Positions 17,047 through 26,675 of a DNA stretch of 64,000 nt are shown here, piece by piece; the first letter of the stretch is position 1, and each line of letters begins with the position of its first letter. The DNA comes from Kordia jejudonensis. GTDB taxonomy: Bacteria; Bacteroidota; Bacteroidia; Flavobacteriales; Flavobacteriaceae. The notes under the pieces were generated by a model. It did not search any database. It saw only the letters and a program-made list of their open reading frames with translations, and was not told the origin of the DNA. The stretch is taken from contig NZ_LBMG01000029.1 in assembly GCF_001005315.1 (NCBI RefSeq), positions 1 through 64,000 on the forward strand, given 5' to 3'. The translations under genes and the position numbers were made by a program.

Positions 17047-17490
17047 ATGTCAACAATCTTTCCATATGTCCCAGTAATCATTATTATGTCCTTTTTAATC
17101 ATTTACACACTAAAGAGGAAATTACAAAAGGTTGCAGTCGCTAAACTTTCTGAATCTTCTGTTGATATTCATAATGAACAACCTGTTACATATGCTATTA
17201 ATATTCTTGGACTAACAAATGAGTATGATATTGACATATTACAGCCGATTGTTGTTTTTGAAAACAGAACTACAGTTAAACTTACCAAAGTACTTTTCCC
17301 AAGAATTAACTGGAAAAGACAGCCAGCACTTCAAAAGTGGAAATTTAAAGCACATGAAAAAGGAACGTACACCATTACGTTTCCTAATTCAGAAAAATTT
17401 GTTTTAGAAAACCCAACTCTTACTTCAAAAAAAGTTTTTAGCGACAGAAAGATATTTACAAAAGATTTAATGATTTTAATTACGAAATAA
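17047..17490 (+). CDS. Small membrane-anchored protein of unknown function
   Basis: A 147-residue protein with one N-terminal transmembrane segment (about 6-21, YVPVIIIMSFLIIYTL) followed by basic KRKLQK, which predicts a cytoplasmic domain. The soluble part is beta-rich with FENRTTVKLTKVLFPRINWK in its centre. No family recognised. Stands alone between terminators and the hydrolase gene. Coding status is supported by the coherent protein composition and hydrophobic N-terminus. Confidence 0.65.
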   Translation: MSTIFPYVPVIIIMSFLIIYTLKRKLQKVAVAKLSESSVDIHNEQPVTYAINILGLTNEYDIDILQPIVVFENRTTVKLTKVLFPRINWKRQPALQKWKFKAHEKGTYTITFPNSEKFVLENPTLTSKKVFSDRKIFTKDLMILITK

Positions 17491-17681
17491 ATAAGGAATC
17501 TAAACTAGTTCAAAAAAAATTTGCAAATACTTTTTTGGTAATCACATGTTAATATCGGCAACCTGAATCCTCATATCTCAATACTAATATCTTATAGTAT
17601 TTCATGCACTTCTCGGTACAATTTTTCTTCATTTTACTTCAAAAAATCACTCGAAGAGACGATTTTTAATAACTTTATGAG

Positions 17682-18368
17682 ATGAAACAACAAAACCTAC
17701 TCCTACTTCACGGTGCTTTGGGAAGCAAATTACAGTTGCAACCGCTGCAAGAAATGCTTTCAAAAGATTTTAATGTTTACACCTTAAACTTTGAAGGTCA
17801 CGGTGGACGAACTTCTGATGAAGCCTTTGCGATGGAACGATTTGCAGCTAATGTAATTGAGAAACTTGAAATGTTGGGAATTTCCCAAACACATATTTTT
17901 GGCTATAGTATGGGCGGTTATGTCGCGTTGACATTGGCTAAAAAACAGCCTGAATTGGTTGGGAAAATTGTAACACTTGGCACAAAGTTCAATTGGAGTT
18001 TGGAAAGCGCACAGCAAGAAGTTAAGATGTTGAATCCTGAAAAAATTGAAGAAAAAGTACCAGCTTTTGCCAAACGTTTAGCGGAACTTCATCAACCAAA
18101 TGACTGGAAAGAAGTGATGCGCAAAACAGCCGAGATGATGCTAACTTTGGCAAACGGCAAAAAGTTAACCAATGACGATTTACACCAAATTCCACATAAC
18201 GTTTTGATCGGAATTGGTGCTTTAGATAAAATGGTTACTATTGAAGAATCTGAAAATGTTACTTCACAATTACCCAACGGAACATTAAAAATTATAGCAG
18301 ATGTAAAACATCCTATTGAAACCGTAAACGCAGACGTACTGACTCAACTGATTCGAGATTTTATATAG
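17682..18368 (+). CDS. Alpha/beta-fold hydrolase
   Basis: A 228-residue cytoplasmic hydrolase with a complete triad: nucleophile Ser76 in GYSMGG, acid Asp182 in GIGALDKMV and His210 in VKHPIE. The oxyanion-hole motif LLLHGALGS is at residues 6-14. The small cap region is about 105-165. Substrate unknown; esterase, thioesterase or BioH-like activity cannot be separated on sequence. Single gene. Confidence 0.88.
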   Translation: MKQQNLLLLHGALGSKLQLQPLQEMLSKDFNVYTLNFEGHGGRTSDEAFAMERFAANVIEKLEMLGISQTHIFGYSMGGYVALTLAKKQPELVGKIVTLGTKFNWSLESAQQEVKMLNPEKIEEKVPAFAKRLAELHQPNDWKEVMRKTAEMMLTLANGKKLTNDDLHQIPHNVLIGIGALDKMVTIEESENVTSQLPNGTLKIIADVKHPIETVNADVLTQLIRDFI

Positions 18369-18516
18369 TCACTTCTTAACTATTGTTTGCATTTTTTCCC
18401 AAGTAGAAATTCCTTTTGTTCTCATTTAGCAAAAACATGAACGCAATCACTTCAATACAAGGCAACTACTTTTTTTAATTCTTCGTTTGACGTATCTTTA
18501 TGAAAAAAGAAAAATT

Positions 18517-18729
18517 ATGATACGAAAAGGAACCGAAGTTAAATGGAAATGGGGAAATGGTTATGCAGAAGGAAAAGTGGAAGAAACCTATACAAAATCA
18601 ATTACGAAAACTATAAAAGGCTCAGAAGTTACCCGAAATGGTTCAGATGACGATAAAGCGCTTCATATAAAACAAGATGATGGTACAGATGTTTTGAAAC
18701 TTGAAAGCGAAGTAGAACGCAACGACTAA
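18517..18729 (+). CDS. DUF2945/HVA1-family small protein
   Basis: A 70-residue protein beginning MIRKGTEVKWKWGNGYAEGK, with the pattern GSEVTRNGSDDDKALHIKQDDG, as in the DUF2945 (hypervirulence-associated TUDOR-like) family. The ATG at 18517 is chosen over an in-frame TTG at 18487 because family members start at MI-KGTxVxWKWG. A small beta-barrel fold is expected; function unknown. Single gene. Confidence 0.85.
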   Translation: MIRKGTEVKWKWGNGYAEGKVEETYTKSITKTIKGSEVTRNGSDDDKALHIKQDDGTDVLKLESEVERND

Positions 18730-18847
18730 TAGTTTTTACATAATACACAACTGATCGTTTTGTCGTAAATACGCAACTTTACGTATTTTATTTTTATAGT
18801 GTAATCGTTATTTTTACTGTATTATAACACGTTTACATTATAAAACT

Positions 18848-19870
18848 ATGCAAAAATCATTAACGCAACAAGACAAAAGTAAGCTTCGAAAAAAGTTAGG
18901 ATTTATAGGTATTTTCACCATTGGCGCAGTTGTCATTTTTGGCTTTATTTTTTCTTTTGTTCTGAAAGATGTCACCTTAGGTAGCGATGGTTTTAGTTAC
19001 ATTCCATTTGTCATGTTTGGTCTTTTCGGATTGTTTTTTGCGGGAATTATTATCTATTTGGCAAGAACTGTAATTCTAGATATACGACTTGGCATGAAAG
19101 ATTGCTATGAAGGAATTGTTGACGATAAACGACTCGACATTCGCCAAAGTTCATCAACTTCTACAGGAGCTAGAGGAAGTAGTAGCCGATCGAGCACTAC
19201 AAAACGTAATTATTTTATTACAGTTGACGGCACCGAGCATAGCGTAGAATTTAGTATGTATAATGCTGTTAGCGTTGGTGATTCAATTTACTTTGAAGTT
19301 GCACCAAAATCGAAAACAGTTTTGCATCATAAAATTTTGGAGGAAGCCGTTGAAGAGTCAAAACAAATTCAAACATATGCCAAAGGAAGCTATCCAACAT
19401 CAAAGATTCGGAAAGCACCATTGACAAGAAGAGATGAAGATTCTCTACGTAGTTTTTATAACCAAAAAATACGCAAACGCTTGATAATTATAGCGTTTTT
19501 AGCACTTCCAATTGGTGGATTAATTTTTAATGGTTTGGGAGGATTATTGGTGTTTCTTTTTCCGTTACCAATCATATTCATATATCAATTGTACAAGTTA
19601 CTTCGCTTCCATTTAAACTACAAAAAAGCAATCAACTCTGGGAAGAAAAATTTAGTAACCACGCAAGTTGCCGATAAACTTTTCACTACAATTTCTAGAA
19701 ACGGAAGCAAGCAACAAAACCGAACATTGAAAACAACCTACGGACATGTACGCGTTTCCGAGATGATGTATGAAAAAGTAAATTCTGGAGACGAAATTAT
19801 TATTCACGAAGCTTTGCATTTAAAAAGTATCCTTGGTATTTCTGTTGATGATGTGTATTATCCTTTTTAA
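18848..19870 (+). CDS. Hypothetical membrane protein with two transmembrane pairs
   Basis: A 340-residue protein, not recognised. Two hydrophobic helices lie about 18-40 and 52-74, and a further pair about 211-245. Between them is a soluble stretch of about 135 residues with a Ser/Thr-rich loop (QSSSTSTGARGSSSRSSTTK). A second soluble part follows to the C-terminus. The two soluble parts each contain a beta motif (YFITVDGTEHSVEF, and KTTYGHVRVSEMMYEKV followed by GDEIII), which suggests an internal duplication of a DUF3592-like layout. Function unknown. Confidence 0.7.
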   Translation: MQKSLTQQDKSKLRKKLGFIGIFTIGAVVIFGFIFSFVLKDVTLGSDGFSYIPFVMFGLFGLFFAGIIIYLARTVILDIRLGMKDCYEGIVDDKRLDIRQSSSTSTGARGSSSRSSTTKRNYFITVDGTEHSVEFSMYNAVSVGDSIYFEVAPKSKTVLHHKILEEAVEESKQIQTYAKGSYPTSKIRKAPLTRRDEDSLRSFYNQKIRKRLIIIAFLALPIGGLIFNGLGGLLVFLFPLPIIFIYQLYKLLRFHLNYKKAINSGKKNLVTTQVADKLFTTISRNGSKQQNRTLKTTYGHVRVSEMMYEKVNSGDEIIIHEALHLKSILGISVDDVYYPF

Positions 19871-19970
19871 ATACCTTATAAAATAGTTGTTGCAAAATAG
19901 TTACTGTTTATACAGCATAGGAGTTTGCGAGTTTGTATTTTTACTGTAAACTTTGCACGAATTACTTGTT

Positions 19971-20618
19971 ATGAAACTACTTTGTTCTTGGTCTGGCGGA
20001 AAAGATTCCTGTTATGCTTTATTGAAATTACAACAAAAACCCACGGTTTTATTGAATGCCTTAAATGAAAACGGCGAGATGAGTCGCTCACATGGACTTT
20101 CTAAAGCTGTGTTACATGCACAAGCAGACGCTTTAGGAGCTTCAATTCATTTTATTTCGGCTACTTGGAATGATTATACTACTAAGTTCATTGACAAGCT
20201 AAAAACACTTTCAAATCAATATGAATTGACAGATGCTGTTTTTGGCGATATTGATATTGAATCGCATCGTGAATGGGAAGAAAAAGTGTGTAAAGAAGCA
20301 AATATAAAGTGCAATTTACCGCTTTGGCAACAAGAGCGTCGCAAACTCGTTACAGAAATGATAGATGCTGGAATTGTAGCCATGATTGTTTCATGTAATG
20401 ATCATTTAGGTCAAGATTTTTTAGGCAGAATTATCAACGAAGAAACCATTGCTTTGTTAGATGCGAAAGGTGTTGATATTTGTGGCGAGAATGGCGAATT
20501 TCATACTGTAGTTCTAGATTGCCCACTTTTTCACACACCTATTGACGTGATTACAGGTGAAAAAATGAGCAATGGAACTGGTTATCATTTTATAGAATTA
20601 TTCCTGAAAGAAGAATAA
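19971..20618 (+). CDS. Dph6-related ATP pyrophosphatase
   Basis: A 215-residue PP-loop ATPase; SGGKDS near residues 7-12 is the pyrophosphate-binding loop. The pattern matches the MJ0570/Dph6-related family (diphthine-ammonia ligase-like): a GDI-x-IESHREWEEKVC segment, then LPLWQQERRKLVTEMIDAG and NGEFHTVVLDCPLF. Bacteria lack diphthamide, so the true substrate is unknown. ATG 19971 is preferred to TTG 19953 because MKLLCSWSGGKDS is the usual start. Convergent with the T9SS cargo gene, 15 bp apart. Confidence 0.88.
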   Translation: MKLLCSWSGGKDSCYALLKLQQKPTVLLNALNENGEMSRSHGLSKAVLHAQADALGASIHFISATWNDYTTKFIDKLKTLSNQYELTDAVFGDIDIESHREWEEKVCKEANIKCNLPLWQQERRKLVTEMIDAGIVAMIVSCNDHLGQDFLGRIINEETIALLDAKGVDICGENGEFHTVVLDCPLFHTPIDVITGEKMSNGTGYHFIELFLKEE

Positions 20619-20633
20619 CTCTTTTGAATGCTG

Positions 20634-23600
20634 TTAGCGGGTAATTTTCTTTGTTATTTTCCCTTTTTCGGTATCAACCACAACAATATACACTCCTGAA
20701 GCTTGCTGATTTAGTGCTATTTTTTGACTCATGTCCGTTACCGAAATGATTTTTTCTCCCAACATTGAATATACCGTTACACTATTGATTTGTGTCGTTG
20801 TACGTTGCTTTATTTCTAATTCGTTAGTATCATTTACATACACAACAATAGCATCTTCATTTACAACCTCATCAACACTCAATAAATTATTGTTTACAAA
20901 TTGTAATTCAAAACGATTTGGAAAAATTCCATCAGCACTTGTGAAGGTATAATCAGATAGTTTTAAGTTATGAACTATGTTTAAATCTAAATCGTTTAGA
21001 TAGATATCTGTTGTGTTTAATACTCCATCTATGTCTCCAAGTCCTATTGTAAAATCGCCTAAAACTTGCGTATCGTATCCTAAAGGAACAATATCTGTAT
21101 CTGTAAATGTTGGACGTCCTTGAATTCCGTATTCGCCCGTATCATCTTTTGAATAGAAGCTGACATAGTTGATTCCTTTTAAACGAACACCATCATACAA
21201 CCTGTCTTTTTGCAGCGTTGCATCATCAAAAAATCCAATTAAGAGTTCACTAAATACGCCGTCTGCATTTGTGAGTTGCAACCAAACTCTATCTTTTTCT
21301 ATAATAGGATCATTTTCTGCATTCGTTGGCCTGAAAAAGTCATCATTACTATAAGCGTTGCTTCGCATACTGTTGTTAAATGTAACTGTTCCTGCCGTGA
21401 TGGCTTCTAAGAAAAATCCTTGTCCAGAAGCTATAAATCCTGTTGGTGCCGAACTTCCACTTGTTGAACCTGTTCCGATTCCTCCAACGGTATTGTACAT
21501 TGCATAATCGTCCGTACTGTAATTAAATGTATTAGGTCCAGGATTGGCAATAGAAACATCATCTACATGCGTCCAAAAGTATAGTGTTCCTGAAATATTT
21601 GTGTTAAACGCGACAAAATCGTCAGCACTAATTGCTGATGGATAAGGGTTTCCGACAAAATTCCAGTCGTCATCAGAATCTGTTGCATCTGCACTTAGAC
21701 TAATTGGCGAAGTAATAACACCATTGTTAACTGCACCACTAAATGTAATTGATTCTGTTCTCGGAAAACTTCCTGTAGTTGGTCCCATAGCTGCATAACC
21801 AACGCCTGGCGTCATTGCATTTGACACGGTTACTGAGTTCCAAATATTATTATCATCATCAATTTCATCATTGTTTAAATCAGCATAGTTTGCCGCGATG
21901 TAATTGTAAATTCTATCAAGTCTCCAACCACTTAACGCAGTTGCAAATGTGGTGCTTGCTACAGGCGAAGACCAGTATGTATAATCGTATTGTTCAAATG
22001 AAGTGGTTGTTTTTTCAACATTGATAATTCCTGTTCCATTAAGTGTTACACTTCCAGCATCATCAACCATTACTAATGAACCTTCATGATTGATGTTTAT
22101 GATTCCTGTATCATTTACGGTCAAATCATTTTCAATATCAATATAAGTTGCCGCTGGAATTGTTAGCGTTACGCCTGAATTAACCGTTAACGAACATACA
22201 GTAAGCTCTCCATTTGTTGTGGCATTATAATTTGAGGCAAGTGACACTGCTCTTGATCTGTCTGGCATTCCATGACTCCAAGTCGAACCGTTCCAAGAAG
22301 TAACCGCATCTTCATGTTCTCCTAAGTATGGATTTGTTCCCATGACTGCATTTTCGACTTCTGCGGAAGTAAATTCAACCCAATCATTAATATCCCAAGT
22401 TGTGGAAGGCGTTGTAGACACACATGAGTTTCTTACAAAACATCTTAAATCGCCCCAAGCAGTTCCATCTCCAATAACATCAACTCTATTTGCCCATGAA
22501 TTGCTATCAAGACTTGTAGTAATAATGACTAAATCGTCTCCACTAAATAAACTTGCTCCTGCTGGAAATTCAGTTGTAGGATTTCCATCATACCCTGTTT
22601 CTCCTGGTGAAGCATATGCGGGCAATACTGCGGTATCGTGCTTGAAACGACGCACTTCTCCAGCAGCCATGTCTGTAGTTATGAGTACATTGTTATTAAA
22701 TGACGGCGAACTTCCGTTAGAAGGATCTGCAGCTGCAGGATTGTCAGCATCTGCATTGTTTAATACTACGATGTAATATGTATTTGCTGGAATGATTGAT
22801 CCGCTTACATTTTTGACTTCAATCCATTTATTCGTTGCAGCACCTTCATAATATTGTGTAATCATTACATCATTAGAACCAGCGCCATCATTGTCCGTGA
22901 TGGTTAGTGTATGAGTTGTGTTTGTTCCTATTGCTGCGCTTGTTCCACCTGCTACATTTTGTAAATTTAAAATTACTGTTTCGTTTGGCTCTACAACTGC
23001 GTCATCATTGGAGATAAAGATAGATACGCATTCGTCAGAAGATGATCCTGCCGCAAATGTTAATGTGATTGGAAATACGATTGCTGCTGGAGTTCCTCCG
23101 CCATCATCGTAGTCTGTTCCATTGGTTGCTGTACTAGCTCCATCAAGGGCAACTTCTACGGTTGTTGCTGTTGAGCCACTTGGATTTACAATGGATACAC
23201 AAATATCTACGGTAACTCCATCTTCCGTTAATGTTGAAGTTGTTGATATAAATTCTACTTCTGTAGTTGCACAAGGAGAAACGAGTGAGTTGGTTCCTGG
23301 AGAACCACCATTGGTAACTTCTTGCCAGTTGGTTCCTGTATCCGAATTATCTATGGTGCTATCTATCACATGAAGAGAGTTTCCATTTCCATCTGCACCA
23401 TCACTTGGATCGTAGGTAACAGCATCCGCGGCTGTTGTTCCGTCTGCAGCGAAAAGCGTAATAGTTTGTATTGAGTTTGCTAAGTTGTTCGAGTTATTTA
23501 TACTTCCATTTAATCCGAAATCGGGAGTAAAATTACATCCAGGATTAAAGTTTCCGTCTCCATTACTTCCAACACCAATTGTAATACAGGTTCCGTCTGC

Positions 23601-25118
23601 AATGGTTGTTCCTCCTGAAAAAGTATATAATGTTGAACTGTTAGATTCTATCGTATATAAACTTAGACTTTGCGTACTTCCTGAGTTGTTACAAATTTCT
23701 ACCCATTCGTCGTCTGTTCCTGTAGAGTTATACATAATTTCTGTGATCACTACATCTGCTAATGGTGGCGGATCTACAGTTAATATTCCTGAGTTATACG
23801 TTACAGGATCCCAAAAATTCCCCATATTGTCTGCTAGAATTCCTCCATATGTAAAATCGCTACTATTGATTCTAAATCGGGAAGCGTAGTAATAAGTTCC
23901 TGGTGTTCGCGCACTACCAATTTCCGCTACGTATTGATCATTATTTCCAACATCCGAATCGTACGTTGCTGCAACCCATGTCCAACCTGAATCTACTCGT
24001 GGGTCATTATCTGTTGTATTATATCCTATCCAAGCTTCAACATTGGCTCCTTGCCCAACGGCATTTGTGATTCCTGGTTCAAAAACTTGTGCAAATACAT
24101 TAAATGTATCGCCTTCTGTAATGGTTGCTGATTTAGGAAAATCTACATTACAAAAGTCTGCAATATCAGGATTTACTGTTAATTGAACTGAATCATTATT
24201 CCAAACTCCGCCAGAACCTCCATAGGTAAATAGGCAATTATTTAGTCTAAAACGACTTGCATAGTAATAGGTTCCTGTTGCTAAACCTGAACCGATTTCG
24301 GCACTAAATTCATCATTGTTTCCCGATTGCACATTAAATGTTGCTGGAACCCATGTCCAACCTGTATCAACACTCGGGTCATTATTTGTTGTATTGTATC
24401 CTATCCAAGCTTCTACGCCTGTGCCAGCGCCAGCAGCTTCTGTAACTCCAGCTTCATATCCTTGCGCAAATACGGTAAAATTATCGCCTACTGTAATCGT
24501 TTGTGACGTTGTTGGAAATTGCACGTTGGTAAAATCCATGGCATCTGTACAGGTAGTAGCAGTGCTTCCATTCACAATGATATCATTTCCAGTTCCTTCA
24601 AAACCTCCTGTACCTGTAGTACCTTCTGCCCAGCCATAAATTCTATACGTCACGGCAGCTGCATTTCCCGTTTGATTCACTGTGAATGTAATAACTTGTG
24701 TACTGGTATTGTCGGCAATAGCCATTTCGGTATCAATGTTTGCAGCATAACTGTCTAAAGAACTTCGCAAAGTAATACCACGCAACCCTGTAGAAGAGCG
24801 TTGTACATTGAAAACCATTGTGGTAACATCAAAAGAGAAACCAGAATTTGGTGTTATTGTAAATTCCATGTAATCATTCCCTGAGACTGCATTCGCAATA
24901 TTTGTTAATGCCCAAGAACGCGCATTGAATCTGTTTCCATTGTTTGAAGCAGTCAGTCCAGCACCTCTGGTAATTGTAGCACTTGATATGTTAGCATCAT
25001 TTGTATTGGATGTTGCAGACACTTCATTTCCTACTAATCCGTTGAAGTCGAAAGTTAATATTTGACTGTACCCAACAGACACAACAAAGAGAAAAAATAA
25101 TATGGTAAAGTTTTTCAT
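20634..25118 (-). CDS. Large secreted multidomain protein with lamin-tail, Calx-beta and T9SS sorting domains
   Basis: 1494 residues. Signal peptide about 1-18 (FFLFVVSVGYSQ). Two copies of a beta domain with EAWIGYNTT, then TGWTWV and GTYYYASRFR, lie about 185-440. A lamin-tail domain follows (VVITEIMYNSTGTDDEWVEI), then a Calx-beta domain (TFAAGSSSDECVSIFISNDD), a second lamin-tail-like domain (DVMITQYYEGAATNKWIEVK), a long beta region and a C-terminal type A T9SS sorting domain (VYSMLGEKI, then ASGVYIVVV, ending KKITR). Exported by T9SS and probably anchored or released at the cell surface. The domains suggest adhesion or extracellular nuclease-like scaffolding, but no catalytic motif was found. 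Single gene. Confidence 0.92.
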   Translation of the reverse strand: MKNFTILFFLFVVSVGYSQILTFDFNGLVGNEVSATSNTNDANISSATITRGAGLTASNNGNRFNARSWALTNIANAVSGNDYMEFTITPNSGFSFDVTTMVFNVQRSSTGLRGITLRSSLDSYAANIDTEMAIADNTSTQVITFTVNQTGNAAAVTYRIYGWAEGTTGTGGFEGTGNDIIVNGSTATTCTDAMDFTNVQFPTTSQTITVGDNFTVFAQGYEAGVTEAAGAGTGVEAWIGYNTTNNDPSVDTGWTWVPATFNVQSGNNDEFSAEIGSGLATGTYYYASRFRLNNCLFTYGGSGGVWNNDSVQLTVNPDIADFCNVDFPKSATITEGDTFNVFAQVFEPGITNAVGQGANVEAWIGYNTTDNDPRVDSGWTWVAATYDSDVGNNDQYVAEIGSARTPGTYYYASRFRINSSDFTYGGILADNMGNFWDPVTYNSGILTVDPPPLADVVITEIMYNSTGTDDEWVEICNNSGSTQSLSLYTIESNSSTLYTFSGGTTIADGTCITIGVGSNGDGNFNPGCNFTPDFGLNGSINNSNNLANSIQTITLFAADGTTAADAVTYDPSDGADGNGNSLHVIDSTIDNSDTGTNWQEVTNGGSPGTNSLVSPCATTEVEFISTTSTLTEDGVTVDICVSIVNPSGSTATTVEVALDGASTATNGTDYDDGGGTPAAIVFPITLTFAAGSSSDECVSIFISNDDAVVEPNETVILNLQNVAGGTSAAIGTNTTHTLTITDNDGAGSNDVMITQYYEGAATNKWIEVKNVSGSIIPANTYYIVVLNNADADNPAAADPSNGSSPSFNNNVLITTDMAAGEVRRFKHDTAVLPAYASPGETGYDGNPTTEFPAGASLFSGDDLVIITTSLDSNSWANRVDVIGDGTAWGDLRCFVRNSCVSTTPSTTWDINDWVEFTSAEVENAVMGTNPYLGEHEDAVTSWNGSTWSHGMPDRSRAVSLASNYNATTNGELTVCSLTVNSGVTLTIPAATYIDIENDLTVNDTGIININHEGSLVMVDDAGSVTLNGTGIINVEKTTTSFEQYDYTYWSSPVASTTFATALSGWRLDRIYNYIAANYADLNNDEIDDDNNIWNSVTVSNAMTPGVGYAAMGPTTGSFPRTESITFSGAVNNGVITSPISLSADATDSDDDWNFVGNPYPSAISADDFVAFNTNISGTLYFWTHVDDVSIANPGPNTFNYSTDDYAMYNTVGGIGTGSTSGSSAPTGFIASGQGFFLEAITAGTVTFNNSMRSNAYSNDDFFRPTNAENDPIIEKDRVWLQLTNADGVFSELLIGFFDDATLQKDRLYDGVRLKGINYVSFYSKDDTGEYGIQGRPTFTDTDIVPLGYDTQVLGDFTIGLGDIDGVLNTTDIYLNDLDLNIVHNLKLSDYTFTSADGIFPNRFELQFVNNNLLSVDEVVNEDAIVVYVNDTNELEIKQRTTTQINSVTVYSMLGEKIISVTDMSQKIALNQQASGVYIVVVDTEKGKITKKITR

Positions 25119-25221
25119 TGTATGGCAAAATTATAGCATATGCAAAGATACTTTTTAATCTATTTGTTATCAAAGAAGTATCTTTGTAACGTTAAATAAT
25201 TCGTTGTAATTGTTCATATTT

Positions 25222-25692
25222 ATGGAAAAAAAATCATATTCTGTTACAGAAGCCAAAATTAAGTTACAACAATTTTGCGCATATCAAGATCGCTGTCACA
25301 AGGAAGTTGTTGAGAAATTGCAACAAATGAACATGATTCCAGCAGCAATTGATGTGATTGTTTCTGAATTGATTCAGGATAATTTTTTGAACGAAGAACG
25401 CTTTGCAAAAAGCTTCGCTAGAGGCAAGTTTCGCATTAAGAAATGGGGACGTTTACGTATTGTGAGAGAGCTGAAATTACGCGATATTTCAAAGTATAAT
25501 ATTGATACGGCTTTGAAAGAAATTGACGAAACTGAATACTTGAAAACTTTAGACGATTTGGCCAAGAAACGGAATGCTTCTATAAAAGAAACCAATCCGT
25601 TTAAACGAAAGAAAAAAATTGCCGATTATCTATTTTACAGAGGTTGGGAAGCGCATTTGGTGTATGAAAAGATTAATGAGCTTGTTAAATAA
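25222..25692 (+). CDS. recX: Regulatory protein RecX
   Basis: A 156-residue RecA regulator made of three-helix repeats. Recognisable stretches are RCHKEVVEKLQQM, LIQDNFLNEERFAKSFARGKF and WGRLRIVRELKLRDIS. Known RecX proteins bind RecA filaments and limit their activity. The ATG at 25222 is preferred over an in-frame TTG at 25210. recA is not in the window. Convergent with the cupin gene with a single base between their stop codons. Confidence 0.93.
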   Translation: MEKKSYSVTEAKIKLQQFCAYQDRCHKEVVEKLQQMNMIPAAIDVIVSELIQDNFLNEERFAKSFARGKFRIKKWGRLRIVRELKLRDISKYNIDTALKEIDETEYLKTLDDLAKKRNASIKETNPFKRKKKIADYLFYRGWEAHLVYEKINELVK

Positions 25693-25693
25693 T

Positions 25694-26563
25694 TTAAAAT
25701 ATTTCATTTTTTCGATTCGTCCTGAGAATCGCTTGTTCATTTTTCCAATCAATCCATTTTTGTCCTTTCATTCTACGCATTAGGTTGTCGTAATGACGCA
25801 TGATAAAAATATTATAGATGGCTTTTCCTAGATTTTTTGGTTTTCTTGGAATGGCGCGTAAACTCATAGAAAAACCAGGTGTTATGTATTTCATGTAATG
25901 CCACCATCCTTCTGGCATGTAGAGTATATTTCCGTGTTCTAAGTTTGTACTATATCCTTTTGCGTTTTGCAATGCTGGCCATTTGTCAAAATCAGGATTT
26001 GAGAAATCAATATCTTCTCTAACAATTAATGAATGTGGAATTTTATAGAGAAAATCATTTTGTTTTTGATCGAATAAAATACATTGCTTTTTTCCTTCGA
26101 AATGAAAATGAAAAATATTTGCTAAGTCAATGTCATAGTGCATAAATGTATGCGAGTTTGTTCCACCAAAGAATAACATTGGCAACGATTTCATTAGTTT
26201 TAAACCAAAATCAGGATAGGTAAAATCGTCTTGCAGCGAAGGAACTTCTTTTAGAATATTCCAAAGAAAGATGCGGTATTTTGTAGGTTCATTTTTGAGT
26301 AAATTTACATACTCAGTCATTTTCATTTTCGCATGTGGTTCGTTAAAACCATCTTTATAATCTACAGGTCTATCATCATATAATGGCACTTCTTTATCTC
26401 CTGCAATTTCTTTCATGTAGTCCAAACTCCATTTTTGATACGCTGGCCAATCTTCAATAAAATTCTCTATGACCACAGGTTTTTGTGGAATAAAGTAATT
26501 TTTAATAAAGTCTTCTTTGGTAATTGTTTTAACCCTTGGAATTTCTTGCAGATTCAATTTCAA
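25694..26563 (-). CDS. JmjC/cupin-8-like Fe(II)/2-oxoglutarate oxygenase-type protein
   Basis: A 289-residue cupin-like protein. The metal-binding facial triad is visible as His-x-Asp in FMHYDIDLAN and a distal His in the MPEGWWHYMKY stretch. The N-terminal stretch PVVIENFIEDWPAYQKWSLD is typical of cupin_8/JmjC hydroxylases (FIH-like), and a basic C-terminus follows. These enzymes hydroxylate protein or small-molecule substrates; the target here is unknown. Lies downstream of bioB behind a terminator, so it is probably a separate unit. Confidence 0.87.
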   Translation of the reverse strand: MKLNLQEIPRVKTITKEDFIKNYFIPQKPVVIENFIEDWPAYQKWSLDYMKEIAGDKEVPLYDDRPVDYKDGFNEPHAKMKMTEYVNLLKNEPTKYRIFLWNILKEVPSLQDDFTYPDFGLKLMKSLPMLFFGGTNSHTFMHYDIDLANIFHFHFEGKKQCILFDQKQNDFLYKIPHSLIVREDIDFSNPDFDKWPALQNAKGYSTNLEHGNILYMPEGWWHYMKYITPGFSMSLRAIPRKPKNLGKAIYNIFIMRHYDNLMRRMKGQKWIDWKNEQAILRTNRKNEIF

Positions 26564-26622
26564 AATTCTAACGTTTAAGATAGCTAAGTTAGTAAATTGT
26601 TACTTAAAAAGTATTTTGCAAC

Positions 26623-26656
26623 TAAAAAAAAGAGCCTATTTCTAAGCTCTTTTTTG
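26623..26656 (-). terminator. Intrinsic terminator after bioB
   Basis: AAAAAAGAGC and GCTCTTTTTT arms surround CTATTTCTAA, located just past the bioB stop and before the cupin gene. Confidence 0.8.
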
Positions 26657-26675
26657 TTAATGTTTTGGTAATTTT

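Noticed and set aside
22342-24639. Several plus-strand open frames of 80-144 residues
   Set aside because: All are antisense to the T9SS cargo gene, whose Thr/Asn/Gly-rich codons leave the opposite strand open.
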